NCBI GenBank assembly: GCA_019096195.1
Contig: JAGTXK010000038.1
Coordinates: 62,001-126,000 of the forward strand
Source of the DNA: Boletus sp. NGJ
Lineage: Eukaryota; Basidiomycota; Agaricomycetes; Boletales; Boletaceae
Direction of reading: 5' to 3'
Length of the DNA stretch: 64,000 bases
The first letter of the stretch is position 1. Every line of letters begins with the position of its first letter. Of this stretch, positions 11,714 to 23,605 are shown one piece after another. A program made the position numbers and the translations under genes. Below the pieces are notes generated by a model. That model made no database searches. It saw nothing but the letters and a program-made list of their open reading frames with translations, and was not told the origin of the DNA.

Positions 11714-13325
11714 CAGTGACTCCCAAAACTATTCCAATACCTAACCCTAATGCAGTGTGCAAAGTGCACTACAAACACCCATGGGAATTTCGCTTGGCTT
11801 TGGTGGAACAAATAATAGTACATACCATTGGCTACCTATGGGCGCTGGGATCATATGATTTGATCCAGAGGAAGTGGAGATATGGTTATTTTAAAACAGC
11901 AACTACATTGGAACAGTTTTGGAACTTTTGATTATCATAAGGGTATTTGGTATATATTAGTACTTGGTATATCCTCCTTTGGCTTTAAGCACTGCCTGAA
12001 CCCTCCTAGGCATGCTTTCAATCAATTCCTGACACACCTCAGCTAGTATCTCATTCCATTTCTCCTGAGTTCTTCTCCACAACTCCTCTATTCCCTTAGG
12101 AGGCTTCTCATAGTCTGCCAGCTTCCTTTTGAGGTGAAGCCAGATATGTTCTATGGGATTGAGGTCAGGAGACTGTGCAGGCCATACCATGGTCCTAAAT
12201 TCCTGCTCTTCCAGCCAATCCTTGACCTTTTTGCAAGTATGCTTGGGGTCATTATCTTGTTGAAAGATGACATCAGGAGGATTCAGATCATAGAACTCCA
12301 AGGAATCCTGGAGTTCATCCTTCAAAATTTGAAGGTAGAGATCACCATCCATCCTACCATCAATCTTGGTTGCATAGCCAACCCCATCCCAAGCCATACA
12401 GCCCCACAACATCAAAGAACCCCCTCCAAACTTCAAAGTCCCCTCAACTAATCTGTCACTAAGCCCCTCTTCTGGCTTTTTCCATGTCCATTTGAGACCA
12501 TCTGACCCAAGATGATTGATTTTGGTCTCATCAGACCATACCACCTGCTTCCAGTCCTCTAGAGTCCAGTCCTTATGAGCATAAGCAAAGTTCAACCAAG
12601 CCTTGTGATGTTTGGCAGAGAGTAGTGGGCATTTGGACTTGACTATGGCTTTCATACCAATCTTTTTCAAATAACAATGAACTGTATTAGGATGGAGAGG
12701 CTGGTTGGTAATAGTGGAGAGAGCTTTGGTGACCTGAACAGCATTCTCTGCCTTATTACTGGAGATAAGGCAAATAGCATGATGAATATTAACAGAGGAA
12801 AGCTTTGATGGACGGCCTCCAGCAGACTTTTGAAGGTCAGAATGCTCCTTGGAATGAAGCCTAGAGATGGTAGCAATGCCAACACCTGTACTAGAGGCAA
12901 TATAGCGGATGGAATGGCCAGACTCAAGTTGAGAGAGGATAGTGTTCTTTTGAGTGGTAGAGAAAGATCACATGATGGTAGTGGTTAAGAGTCAAGAAGT
13001 GTGGGAACATTTTTAGACTCAGACATAATATTTATATGTATATCTTTGTTTTTACCACCAAACAACAGCAATTATCCCCTTATATCATAAAGATTCTAAT
13101 GCTCACATCAAAAGTTTCAAAACTGTTCCAATGTAGTTGCTGTTTTAAAATAGCCATATCTCCACTTCCTCTGGATCAAATCATATGATCCCAGCGCCCA
13201 TAGGTAGCCAATGGTATATACTATCATTTGTTCCACCAAAGCCAAGCGAAATTCCCACGGGTGTTTGGAGTGCGCTTTGCACACTGCATTAGGGTTAGGT
13301 ATTGGAACAGTTTTGGGAGTCACTG
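11714..13325 (-). mobile_element. Tc1-family DNA transposon, copy A, 1612 bp
   Basis: Begins CAGTGACTCC and ends GGAGTCACTG, flanked by TA on both sides (11712-11713 and 13326-13327), the Tc1/mariner target site. Terminal inverted repeats are very long, about 215 bp (11714 to ~11930 against ~13107 to 13325). It is inserted in the hAT relic. Two further copies lie at 17300-18904 and 31514-33130. Confidence 0.92.
11957..12973 (-). pseudogene. Tc1 transposase, copy A, near-intact but with a stop at codon 2
   Basis: Catalyses cut-and-paste transposition at TA. The frame runs 339 codons on the minus strand from ATG at 12973 to TAA at 11957. It has an N-terminal helix-turn-helix region (STTQKNTILSQLESG) and the DDE core: VVWSDETKIN, VIFQQDNDPKHT and SPDLNPIEHIW, fitting DD34E Tc1. 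The only defect I see is that codon 2 is TGA (ATG TGA TCT). Copy B reads ATG AGA TCC there. No other in-frame Met lies before about residue 105, so the DNA-binding part would be lost unless another start is used. It is the best preserved of the three transposases. Confidence 0.85.
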
Positions 13326-13784
13326 TATGTGGATTCTTTGTTCTTGCTCCAACCCTGGAGATTGGTCTCCATCTCATTGTCAGCATATATCTGGCTACTT
13401 CCCTTCTTTAGTGTGTCAAATGGTTTCAGCAGACTCTTGGCTACTAAATTAGTAATGTGCAGAACATACTACACATGGCTTAAGTTGCCACTGAAGTGCA
13501 CAACGAGGTCACCCAAGTGGTGCATCATGATATGATATTATTTGAAGTTATTATTTGAAGTCATGTTATTCCCTGTTACCACCAGTATCTATTTATATTT
13601 ATTGTTATTAGATATATTGAATATGTTATCTCATCCACTGACCTTATCTGAAATTCCAAACTTGTCCAGAACATTCACAAATGTCTCAGCAAGGGTTTAG
13701 CCCATATATGACTGATATTGATATGATTTCTGTTATAGACTGTATTATTTTTTTACTATTTTTCCTGATTTTATTAGTGCTATG

Positions 13785-13935
13785 CCAGGCCAGCTTGGCC
13801 TGAAAGTTCCAGCTTTGACCTGGCTTAGAGGGATTATGGCCTTCAGAAATTATAGGCCAGGACCTAAGTCCTAAAAAGCCTGAAATGACAGCCCAGCCTG
13901 GCCCACAAGCCATAGCTTAGGCTTGAGCCCTGGCT
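13785..13935. repeat. GGCCT/AGCCT-rich repeat, also found at 38090-38250
   Basis: Short units such as AGGCCT, AGCCTGG and TAGGCTT recur densely. A related sequence at 38090-38250 has units like GGCTTAGGCTTAG. Subterminal arrays of such short motifs are common in hAT elements, and this one lies just outside the hAT coding relic. Confidence 0.45.
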
Positions 13936-14948
13936 TATTGAGTATAGTGCAGTTTTCAAGATGCTCATTAACCTGTACATCATACAAACACTATGTACTA
14001 GTAGTTACTATGCAATCAGCTCAATTCTCATCATCTGCACCTTCACTGTTCTCATCTGAGCCATTGCCCTCTTAAGTTGTCTCTGCCAACACTGATGGGT
14101 CATCTTAAAACAATAAATTTGATCTTGATGTGCACTTATGAAATTAGAGTGCTTTAGCAATATCAGTCTTGAGACAGTTACATCACTTGCTGATGGTGAT
14201 ATCAGTGGATATGAGCACACATTTGGATGAGACTGAGCTTGACATGACAGAAAGGAAATTGCAGACAAGTGACCCCCATACTGGATGTCACATGGAATTA
14301 ATATCTCACCATTGAATAATTGTCAGGTTGCCAAGGATTTCTTGCATGTTGGGATATTTGTGGAAGCCATGCAACCATGGCCTTAAAGGATCTTCCCACT
14401 GCCTATGCTTGCTTGCAACTGCCAAGTCACTTGTCATCAGCCCACTCAAGAGTGCTTCCATCTTCGGATTTTGGGATGTAATTGGATATATTCAATTTGT
14501 AGTCTGAACTGTTTCCCTGGCATTGCTGTACATGGCATAATAGCATTCCTTATACTTCCTTATATCAATCAAAATTGTTTTATGATATTAGCAGTTAATG
14601 GTGACATCCAGTGAAAACTGGCTATGTATGACACTGTCCAAGTATGGTTGTACCTGTTTTTTTTTTGAGTTTAAATATACATATATGAATGGGCACAGGT
14701 AGACTTTACTAATAAAATGGGGATTTAATGGATGTCGTGATCTAGCTAGTTATGGTGTAATATGTTTTTGGGCATTGAAGCCTAACCCACACAATAACAG
14801 CATACTGACATATTTACATTTGATAAAGATGGAGATGGTACAATATGCTATGTTATGCTACTGTATGATCCTCATACATACACCAACATAAGAGTGTAGA
14901 CAATTTATTGCATTTCTCAAACATGGTAGCATACAGTAACATAATACA
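13936..14948. other. No gene recognised
   Basis: AT-rich sequence with no supported reading frame. CCAGTGAAAACTGG at about 14610 is the reverse complement of CCAGTTTTCACTGG at about 37350, possibly two ends of one DNA-transposon family. Confidence 0.35.
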
Positions 14949-15115
14949 GCATGTAATAAATGCAGACAACTGCAGTTCACAACAGAATGCCACAGACAAT
15001 GGATATTATGATATTGCAGACAGTAGCATAAAACAGCATGTAATAAAATACAGACAGGTGCAGTTCACAGCAGAATATGGGACACCACAATATTGCAAAC
15101 CATAGCATAAAACCA
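14949..15115 (+). repeat. Tandem duplication, unit ~80-87 bp
   Basis: The unit starting GCATGTAATAAATGCAGACA is followed by a second, diverged copy starting GCATGTAATAAAATACAGAC. Both contain GTGCAGTTCAC or CTGCAGTTCAC and end near AGCATAAAAC. Confidence 0.6.
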
Positions 15116-15639
15116 CAGGAAGGCAACAGAAACAGACATGAACATCATGGATAGGAAGTGGCGTGATGAAAGATTGCGAGCAAAAATTTGTGCACGGATT
15201 GAAGCGACATTGTGAAATTCATGATCTGGAAGAGAGATTCAATGTGATAAATCTAACAAATAGTATGTGCATACCACATACTTTCCACTATGCCATAGGG
15301 GCTTTCTTGGAGCCACAAGGTTTCCAGATACTTTGTTTACATTTCTCAGCTGTTTTGGATGTGGTTGATGTAGCTTTGGGTATGTCTACATTCTTTGAGA
15401 CTGTAGTGGCATCCTTTGTGTCATCAACCTCTTGTGTCACTATTGGCACAAAAGGGACAGTGCAACTCAGAATCTTGAATTTGAACCTGGATTTTGACAG
15501 CACAGTCCTTACAAATGTGTTAGTTTAATAATTTTAGACAATTATGTTCACTTACACTGGGTTTATAGCAATCAAAGACATAGGAGTGACACTTGAAGAA
15601 ACAGAAGGGACAACTGGTGGTAAAGATGGCAGGAGAACA

Positions 15640-16015
15640 ACAGCTGGAGAGGACGTAGGGGTGGTAGTTGGCACAGCAGCGGGAATGATGGCAGGGCTGA
15701 CAATGGGAACAACAGCTGGATTCACAACAGGAGTGATGGCTGGGATGACAGCAGGAACAACAGTGGAAGCAACAGGGGGGGACGATAGCAGAAGCAACAG
15801 CAGGAGCTTGAATGACAGCAGGAGCAACAGAGGGGGTGATAGTGGGAGTGACAGAGGGGGCATTAATGGGAGTGATGGCAGGAACAATAGCAGGAACAAT
15901 AGTAGGAGCGATAGCAGGAACAACAGCAGGGTCTTAAATGGCAGTGGGAGCAACAGAAGGGGTGATAGCAGGAGTGACAGAGGGGGCGATAGTGGGAGTG
16001 ACAGAGGCAGTTGAA
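15640..16015. repeat. Minisatellite-like GC-skewed repeat
   Basis: Short units of the type AGCAGGAACAACAG and GATAGTGGGAGTGACAG recur for ~370 bp, with G and A on the plus strand. All frames through it stay open for long stretches with low-complexity products (Ser/Asn/Arg-rich on plus, Pro/Leu-rich on minus). It may be an expanded coding repeat of a lost gene. Nothing is recognised in 15116-15639. Confidence 0.6.
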
Positions 16016-16097
16016 GACGTGTGAGTGACAGCCGAAGATTGGAGAGGCTCATAAAGATCGTTATCAATGTTGCAAATTTTGTAACCCGCCTTCCAAT

Positions 16098-17001
16098 TGT
16101 TACAGTCAGGGAAGGGGGTACATCTTTTTCTCTTCCTTCACCCCCTCCCGGAATATGGGATGACCTCTTCCTTGACTCTGACCAGGGATTCCCCTGCAAC
16201 ACCAACACAGGCATTGCCTCACCCAGAACTCCCTTTCTAGGCAATACCTATTTTGGCCATGACACTGCCCCTTTTCTCTTTCATTGATATATGCATTTCA
16301 CCTCTGATTTGATCAATAGATATTGCCTCTCTGGCTGTGTTCTCTCATACACAGCCTAGTATTCCAACTTCCCATTTGATTGATGCATTGATCTCTTATG
16401 GTAATATTCTGTCTGCAACTTAATATTACCATATATGATAGGAAGCCTGCCCTAGATTGGGGAGGTCTATATATATGGGCATCTGCCCTCCATGTAACTC
16501 TAACCTAGATCTACACAACTTCTTGTGTAATCTACCCACCCTTCAGTTTCACTTCATCTCAGAAGCCTGTGCCTGCTCTGGAGGTGATCACCACAGTGCT
16601 TGTGATCATCGTACTTATCACTTCGCACTTGTGTGGCCTTGTTGCTGTCTGCTCGCATCACTAGCCAACACCAACTTCAATGCCAACAGAGGTTGGCCCG
16701 TATAAGCCCAGGACTCTGTCACTGGCACCTGTATTGGTCAGGACTCTGCCACTGACCCCCATATAGGATAGATCTGCCCTTCTTTCAAATTGTGCCACCA
16801 TCCTCAAAGTCTGAGACTCTGACATCGGTTGTAGAGTAGCAGCTCCAACTCCAAGGGAGGCTCTACGCTAAAGCTTGCTGTCGGTCCCCAGTCTGAGGAA
16901 CCATTGAGCCTCGGGAGGTATTTTCCCCTCAAGTCTGGCTAGTCCAGTAATCACACAGAGTTGATTACTCGGGAACATGTCACTTGTTACACAGTGTAAC
17001 A
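16098..17001 (+). mobile_element. Solo LTR, copy 1, 904 bp, TSD CCAAT
   Basis: Starts TGTTAC and ends GTAACA, as LTRs do, and is flanked by the perfect 5-bp repeat CCAAT (16093-16097 and 17002-17006). It is related along its whole length to 29455-30441. No internal retroelement sequence remains, so the element was probably lost by LTR-LTR recombination. Compared with the other copy it has lost many CpG sites (e.g. GATCACCACAGTGCT against GATCGCCATCGCGCT). Nothing is recognised in 17007-17299. Confidence 0.88.
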
Positions 17002-17299
17002 CCAATCCTGCCATATTTAGACACAGATGTAAGTGAATTGCATCCGTGTTGAAAGGGTCTTCTGAAATGGCTCACGTGCTTTCCAATACTGTAAACCACA
17101 TTATAAGGACCTTCTAACAATGATTCATAATTCCAAGGGACTTCCAAGGGATGAGGAGGCATCGGATAGACCTAGTAATGTCTGATCCCAATTTCCACAG
17201 TTTCAAACACAGTTCCAAAGCATATGCCCTTGCCCCATATGCTTTTTGTTCACCAATCTCACCATTGTCCCTCCCCCCTGTAAAATCTCCACTATAATA

Positions 17300-18904
17300 C
17301 AGTAACCTCCAAAACTGTTGCAATGTCTAACCCTGATGTGGTGCGCTGCTGTGCACCACAAACACCCGTGGGAACTTACACTTCACTTTGGTGGGAACAA
17401 ACAAGGTACACACTGCTTGGCTACAGTCCGGCCTCTGGATCATGTGATGTGGATCAGAGGCTGTGGAGTTATGTCCATTTCAAAACAGCAATACCGTTGC
17501 AACAGTTTTGCATCTCTTGATATGAAGTGGGTATTAGTACTTGGTATAGCCTTCCTTTTGCCTTGAGCACTGCCTCAACCCTCCTAGGCATGCTTTCAAT
17601 TAACTTCTGACACTCCTCAAGTGGTATCCCCTCCCATTCCACCTGAACTCTCTCCCATAACTCATGAATTCCACTAGGAGGTTGTTCTTGATCTGCTAGC
17701 CTTCTTTTGAGGTGACCCCAGAGGTGTTCAATGGGGTTGAGGTCAGGAGACTGTGCTGGCCATATCATAGTCCCAAACTCCTGCTCTCCAAGCCACTCTT
17801 TCACCTTTTTGCAAGTATGCTTGGGGTCATTGTCTTGCTGAAAGATCATGTTAGGAGGATCTAGACCATAATACTGCAGAGTATTCAGCAGCTCATCCTT
17901 CAAAATCTGAAGGTAAAGGTCTCCATCCATCCTACCATCAATCTTGGTAGCATAGCCAACTCCCTGCCAAGTCATACACCCCCACATCATGAGAGAACCT
18001 CCTCCAAACTTCAAGGTCCCTTCAACCAATCTATCATTAAGCCCTTCACCTGCTTTTTTCCAGCCCCATTTTCACCCATCTGACCCTAGGCGATTGATTT
18101 TAGTCTCATCAGACCATACTACCTTCTTCCAGTCCTCTATAGTCCAATCCTTATGAGCATAGGCAAAGTCCAAGCGAGCCTTGCGGTGCCTAGCTGATAG
18201 AAGGGGGCGTTTAGACTTTACCACAGCCTTCATACCAGTTTTTCTCAAGTGCCAGTGCATACTGTGGAGGTAGAGAGGGGTTGGTTGACCACATTGGTGA
18301 GAGCCTTGGTCACCTGGACAGCATTTTCTGCCTTTCCAGATGAAATAAGACGGATGGCATGACGAAGATTGATAGGAGAAAGCTTGGATGGGCGACCTCC
18401 AGCAGACTTCTGAAGCTCAGAACGCTCTTTGGAGTGGAGCCTGGATATGGTAGAAGCATGGAGACCAGTGGTGGCAGCAATAGAATGAGCTGACTGGCCA
18501 GCATCAAGCATAGAGAGAATGGTGTTTTTCTGAGTAGAAGAGATGGATCTCATGATGATGTGGTTGGAAATAAAGAAGTGTGTGAACTATTTCAAACTCA
18601 GACATAATATTTGTATGTGTATCTTTGTTTGTATAACCAAACATTGCCACTTATGATGATATTTCAACAAGATTGCACATTCTCTACTAAAAGGTGCAAA
18701 ACTGTTGCAATGGTATTGCTGTTTTGAAATAGACATAACTCCACAGCCTCTGATCCAAATCACATGATCCAGAGGCCGGATTGTAGCCAAGAGTGTGTAC
18801 TTTGTTTGTTCCCACCAAAGCGAAGTGTAATTCCCACGGGTGTTTGTGGTGCACTGCACGCACCACATCAGGGTTAGACATTGCAACAGTTTTGGAGGTC
18901 ACTG
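17300..18904 (-). mobile_element. Tc1-family DNA transposon, copy B, 1605 bp
   Basis: Flanked by TA (17298-17299 and 18905-18906), with inverted repeats of about 215 bp starting CAGTAACCTCC and ending GGAGGTCACTG. Same family as 11714-13325 and 31514-33130 but clearly diverged in the repeats. Confidence 0.9.
17534..18553 (-). pseudogene. Tc1 transposase, copy B, broken
   Basis: Starts with ATG AGA TCC (MRSISSTQKNTILS) at 18553. The DDE core is readable: VVWSDETKIN, MIFQQDNDPKHT and SPDLNPIEHLW. Three defects are seen: a frame change near 18260 after NQPLSTST, a TGA at about 18073 where an Arg codon is expected (GSDG then stop then KWGW), and an extra base near the end (KGR LYQV instead of KGGYTKY). 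The expected terminal TAA is at 17534. Confidence 0.85.
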
Positions 18905-18966
18905 TATACCAGTGATACCCCTTGTCACATCTGATGCCGTCCAAGTGTACAAATTATAGCAGGGGC

Positions 18967-21900
18967 ATGCCAGCAGAGAACTCGAAGATACCGTGTAAAT
19001 ACTGTGACAAAGAATATGCTCCACGAGGCCTCAAATCTCATGAGTCCAGTTGTGCAAGTAGATGACAGAAAAAAAGGAAAGACAAGGAATTTGCTGAGTT
19101 GGCAGCAGTGGTGGTTAATGCCTGGCTTAAATGTATGTCAATGTCCCCGCATATCTGAATTCAATTTGGATTCAGAGTACGATTTGAAGTACAATCGGTT
19201 GACACTTCTAAATTGTGCACTGAAGAGCGGCGAAAGGAACTTGAACAGTTCATCACTGGGTCCTCTATTCCAGCTCAGCAGCCTGGCAGTTCATCAGATG
19301 CCAATGACCCACATGTACTACCATCCCTAGACCTTGACATCAATTTGGGCCACGACATGGCCAGGAGGCACAACAATGAGATCACCGACATCAGCTCTCC
19401 TGGAGGTGATAGTATGAGCATCGATTCACAACAGCCGTGTAAGTTTCTCTTTTTGTGATGTTAGCAAGTCTAAGTTATATTTACATTCTCCAGGCTCTGA
19501 GTCCTCTAGCATGGGCAATCCGAATCCCATTGGCGCAGTGGATGAAAGTGGAGAAGTACCTGCTTCCTTCACAGATTGGGTGCCCACATCACCTTTCGTG
19601 GCAACTGCAAATGCCGCTCCTGACAGTTTCAAAATGGAATATTATTCCAAGGCTAGTCGTGCGACTGAGTATGAATCGTTCTCCACCTACAGGAGACAAT
19701 CCTTTCAACCAAGTCTGTCTGATGATGCACCCTGGGCTCCATTTTTGTCACGTGTCGACTTTGAAATTGCTGAGGTTACTCACCAGTCTGCTATGAGCAA
19801 AGGGCAAATTAACCAGTTGCTCAAGCTCATCTGGTCAATTGCTGGTGGTCAATTGGGTTTCACTTTGAGATCCTACAATGACATCACAAATGCCTGGTCT
19901 CATGTCATTCCACGATTGACACCTGTGCATATTACATAGCCTGTTTACCATTGACATTATTAGTGTGTAGCCTTTGTGACCTATACTGATGTGGCAATTC
20001 AATCTAGCTCCAGGAGCATATAATCTCAGTGCCATACAAAAAAGACAAGTTGGGGTATGAGGTATATGCTCATCTGCTGTGGGAATGGGCCTTGGATCTT
20101 CTCGAAGACCCATTACTTGCTTCCCATTTTGTGTGGGATCCTCAATACCTACACAAACACAATGGTGTCAGGTTTGAGTACTTCATTCACGAACCTTGGA
20201 CTGCTAACCGTTGGTGGGATATTCAAGTAAGTCTCATTAGTGTACACTGACGATGTGGGGGTGCTGACAAATCTGAATCTGAATCACCGGTGTTCACGCT
20301 AGTTCGATCTACCTGACGGCAGCATACCTTTTGCTTTGATACTGTATGCTGACAAGAGTCACCTTTCAGGTTTAGGAAAGGTAAAAGTTTATCCGGTCAT
20401 TTCCTGTTGTGCAAATCTTCCCATGAATATCAGGAATGGTGATGGCTTGGGGGGAGGGTGCATAGTTGGGTTCCTACCCATTATGCATACCTCTCGACTA
20501 TTCATCAAGCTCACTTTGACTATGGATTCGTCCTTTGAACAGGTTCCAAATGACTCAGGAGAAGACAGCAAGCTTTCTTACACAAATCTGAAGCGCATCA
20601 TATGGCATCAATATGGAGTCCATTGCTGCATTCTTGCATGTGGGATTCACATACAAATGTTTCAATGAGATTGTCCACATCCTGTATCCACTTATTCTTA
20701 TTCTGTCAGCCGACTACAAGGAACAGTAGGTGTTATTAATGCCTTGTTGTCATAATCCTATTAATGATACACCATTGTTTTCAACAGATGTGTGATGGTG
20801 TTGATACAGGGGTTGAAATCTCAGTGCCCCTGCCCTATCTGTCTCATTCCTCGTGACAAACTTCAGGACCATGTAACCAACTACCCTTCCTGTACCACCC
20901 AAGATGCTGCCAAATACCTTCGACAACAGGAGGAAGACCATGTTGCTGGGGAGAAAGCACTGAAAGCTGAGAGTTTACGACTGGTTGTGGTATCTAATTC
21001 TAATTGTAATACAACTTATAATGCAAACTAATAACATATCTGTTGACAGAACTCATTTTGGTGTTTCAAAAATTCTGATCCTCACCAAACAATCAGCTTC
21101 GACCCTTTATACACTGATGACCATGGAATGTGGGGCAATCACTTATTCGCTGAAGTCAAAGCATGATTGGAAGCACTAGATCATGACTCTGCAAAGAAAG
21201 TGGATGACCAGTAAGTTAATTCCACTTGAAACTCACCATCTCTAAATCTCAATTCATCCGACTACTGTTATTATTCATAGACACAACCAACTTCTACACT
21301 GGCAAAATTTCATGCATTTCAAGTCTATTACTAATGTCCATTTCACTGACAGAAATCAGTTCCTCAACATAGCTAAGGTAACAAGCCTCTGAATCACTGT
21401 TTCTAACTTTGAATTCCCTTACATTGACAAATATTATTTACAATGCAAAACATACTTACGCACGAATCTGACCAGATTGGCTATGCACTCTTGAAGGCCA
21501 TTGTAGCATATTTGCAGTACCATATGTATCTGATGCTTGATGTCCAAACAGAGACCACCCTGGCTGCAGGAGAAGAGCAGCTCCTCAGGTTTCAGGAACT
21601 TCTCAAGGTGAGTAATAATCCAACAATAATCCTTCTGAATTAACGGACTTCTGGTGGCAGGAGTACATTTCTTTACAGGGCGACAACTTAATCAAGAACT
21701 GGAATTTTCTGAAGGCTCACCTAGCCAAACATGCACTTTGAGACATCCACGAGAAAGGTGCAGTTTGCAATTTCAGTATGCGCCCAAATGAGAAGCAGCA
21801 TGGTCCAATCAGATGAGTGTACCTCCATCAAACTAATCGCAAGGATGTGTCCAAACAAGTAAGCATTGATAGCACACTAAGAGGTTGATTCTATGGCCTG

Positions 21901-22895
21901 TTGGGACAACTGATCATGAATTCACTCCTTGTTATTAGCTAGCAAAATTGGATCATAGAACAGTTGTTTGTGAGTTGATCTACAGCTGAATTGAACATCT
22001 GGATGAAAAATGTCATAAGGCCACCCTTGATCTGTCTCATCTTGAAGAAGCCGAAGAGGAGCTTGATGACCTGCCAGTCATGGAGCACATCTACCTCAGC
22101 TCCCTTCAGAAACCAACAACATTCAATGATATAGAGCGAGAAAAGTCACCAGACCAGGCTTTCCAAGATTTTTGCAAGAAGTTCACTACATTCATCAACA
22201 TGTTTTCTAGTGCCAACAAGATCCCACTGCCAAATGACAGGTCATGGTTTATTTCCATGGGCCAGGATAAGGTGCACTTTATTAATAGAGTCGACATTCT
22301 ATTGCTCTGAATCTCATGATGTTGGTAGTGTTTGAGTTTCGTATGATACAGTGGTACAGCCACACATTACATAATCATGGTACTTAGAACCTTTGTACCG
22401 TAGCTCAGTCTCTTCAGTGACTACACTGAAGACTACAGTCTTCCCACAGGTAGATCCAAGAAGGCCAGTACCTCAAAGTCAACTATGAGTCCACTGTGGA
22501 CTGGAAACTAACTACCGACTACCTGTGATGCAATCCGAGCTTCCATGGAAACCAACACTGCAATTGTGTGTTCATCTGCACCCAAGACAAGCATGGCAAC
22601 ACCAAGTATATGTTTGCCCGCCTTCTGATGATGTTCCACTACATCCTGAATCACGACCAACCCCCCTTGGATCTTGCACTGGTGCAGCCTATGGATACCC
22701 CTATGGAAAATTGGTGCACAGTTGATCATGACCTGGGCTTCACTTGCCTCAGGTCTCATCCCTCAGTGCAGTCTGAATTCATCTCATTTTGATCTGTTAT
22801 CTGTGGGGCTCTCCTTGTGCCAGATTTCAAACATGTTGGTGACTTCTTTCTTGTCGATTATGTAGATGGTGACTGGTTCCTCTGAGGCAAGCTGC
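18967..22895 (+). pseudogene. Plavaka-type (CACTA superfamily) transposase relic, copy 2
   Basis: A nearly full-length transposase in pieces on the plus strand. From the start: a CCHC-type finger (CKYCDKEY...HESSC, residues ~10-30), PWAPFLSRVDFEIAEV (~19733), VPYKKDKLGYEVYAHLLWEW (~20030), HNGVRFEYFIHEPWTANRWW (~20160), FALILYADKSHLS-like text (~20330), ANLPMNIRNGDG (~20412), MSMRPNEKQHGPIR (~21775), HIYLSSLQKPTTF (~22087), YLKVNYESTVDWKLTTDYLR (~22470) and ALLVPDFKHVGDFFLVDY (~22810). Several short intron-like gaps with GT-AG ends separate the blocks. All eight premature stops I located are TGA: 19063, 19156, 21164, 21739, 21814, 21987, 22790 and 22883. It is inactive. Confidence 0.82.
22334..22438 (-). 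repeat. ~105-bp dispersed repeat, copy 2 (MITE-like)
   Basis: Inverted copy of 2415-2519, placed inside the coding part of the second Plavaka relic, between HFINRV and the YLKVNYES block. An intron reading is possible for part of it (CCCACAG at its right edge). Confidence 0.6.
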
Positions 22896-23605
22896 TTTAA
22901 ATTGTTTGAGCTTGCACTGACATATTATTTAATAATTTCAATATCATGTCAATATTGTAAAATGACAACTCAAATCTGAATCTGAATCTGACTCGGATTC
23001 CTGTTAGACATTGATATCATAGGCGATTCAGATTTTGCCAGTGATCCAGCCCTTGCCAACGTTCACCATTATTGTGTTCATGCTGATTGAACCTCTGAGT
23101 CATCTCATCACTTTACACGTATCTTTTTGACATCAAATTTTTAGTTCTTCCACCACACATGCAACGAGGAGGCTATTTGTGCATTTACACATATTCTTTG
23201 TATGTTCATCTCAAGCTAGCCTTACACAATTGATCATAATCATTCTCCATCCAGGAAACATGACATGTGTAACAAGGGTTTAATAGAATACTTCCACTCT
23301 GGCACCAAAGATCAGTCAACATTGCAAGTAATTACTCATTCGGTCCACACCACTCTTCATTTCATTCAAGCTCAGAGTTGAACACATGATGCATTACTCT
23401 GGATGGTCAATGTGAGTATTCAGGTGCCGTCAGAATGTAGATGTACTTAAGCTTGGTTTCATATGCACAGAGAGATTCATTGTCATGTCCCTTACTTGGT
23501 TCTGAGTCGCATTGATACCACTCATCGACAGTCATTGTCGTAATGCCTCCTTGAGCCAGAAATCCTACCCAAGTCCACAATGATGCTGATAAGTCAGAGT
23601 TCAAC

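Larger units (their letters stand above)
10277..13690 (-). pseudogene. hAT-family transposase relic, split by a Tc1 insertion
   Basis: Minus-strand blocks match basidiomycete hAT transposases. From the N-terminal side: FGISDKV and GNNMTSNNNF (about 13560-13650), VLHITNLVAKSLLKPFD (about 13410-13470), then the Tc1 element, DMANFMLEYHKPIDTI (about 11360-11410), NATLFFLHGTPNLTIVI (about 11160-11210), LAKKTLNQYYTL (about 11040-11075), HKLKYFKKARWKPT (about 10910-10950), EDILKWWHDHQSTYPHL (about 10595-10650), and the dimerisation region SHMCNCLPAQSVHAILCLD (about 10400-10450), with the frame ending at 10277. Several stops and frame changes are present, so it is inactive. The order of blocks continues across the Tc1 element, which shows the Tc1 inserted later. 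Confidence 0.75.

Noticed and set aside
15552-16244. 230-codon Pro/Leu-rich minus-strand reading frame
   Set aside because: It runs across a minisatellite in which all frames stay open, and it extends into the solo LTR. No protein family is seen.
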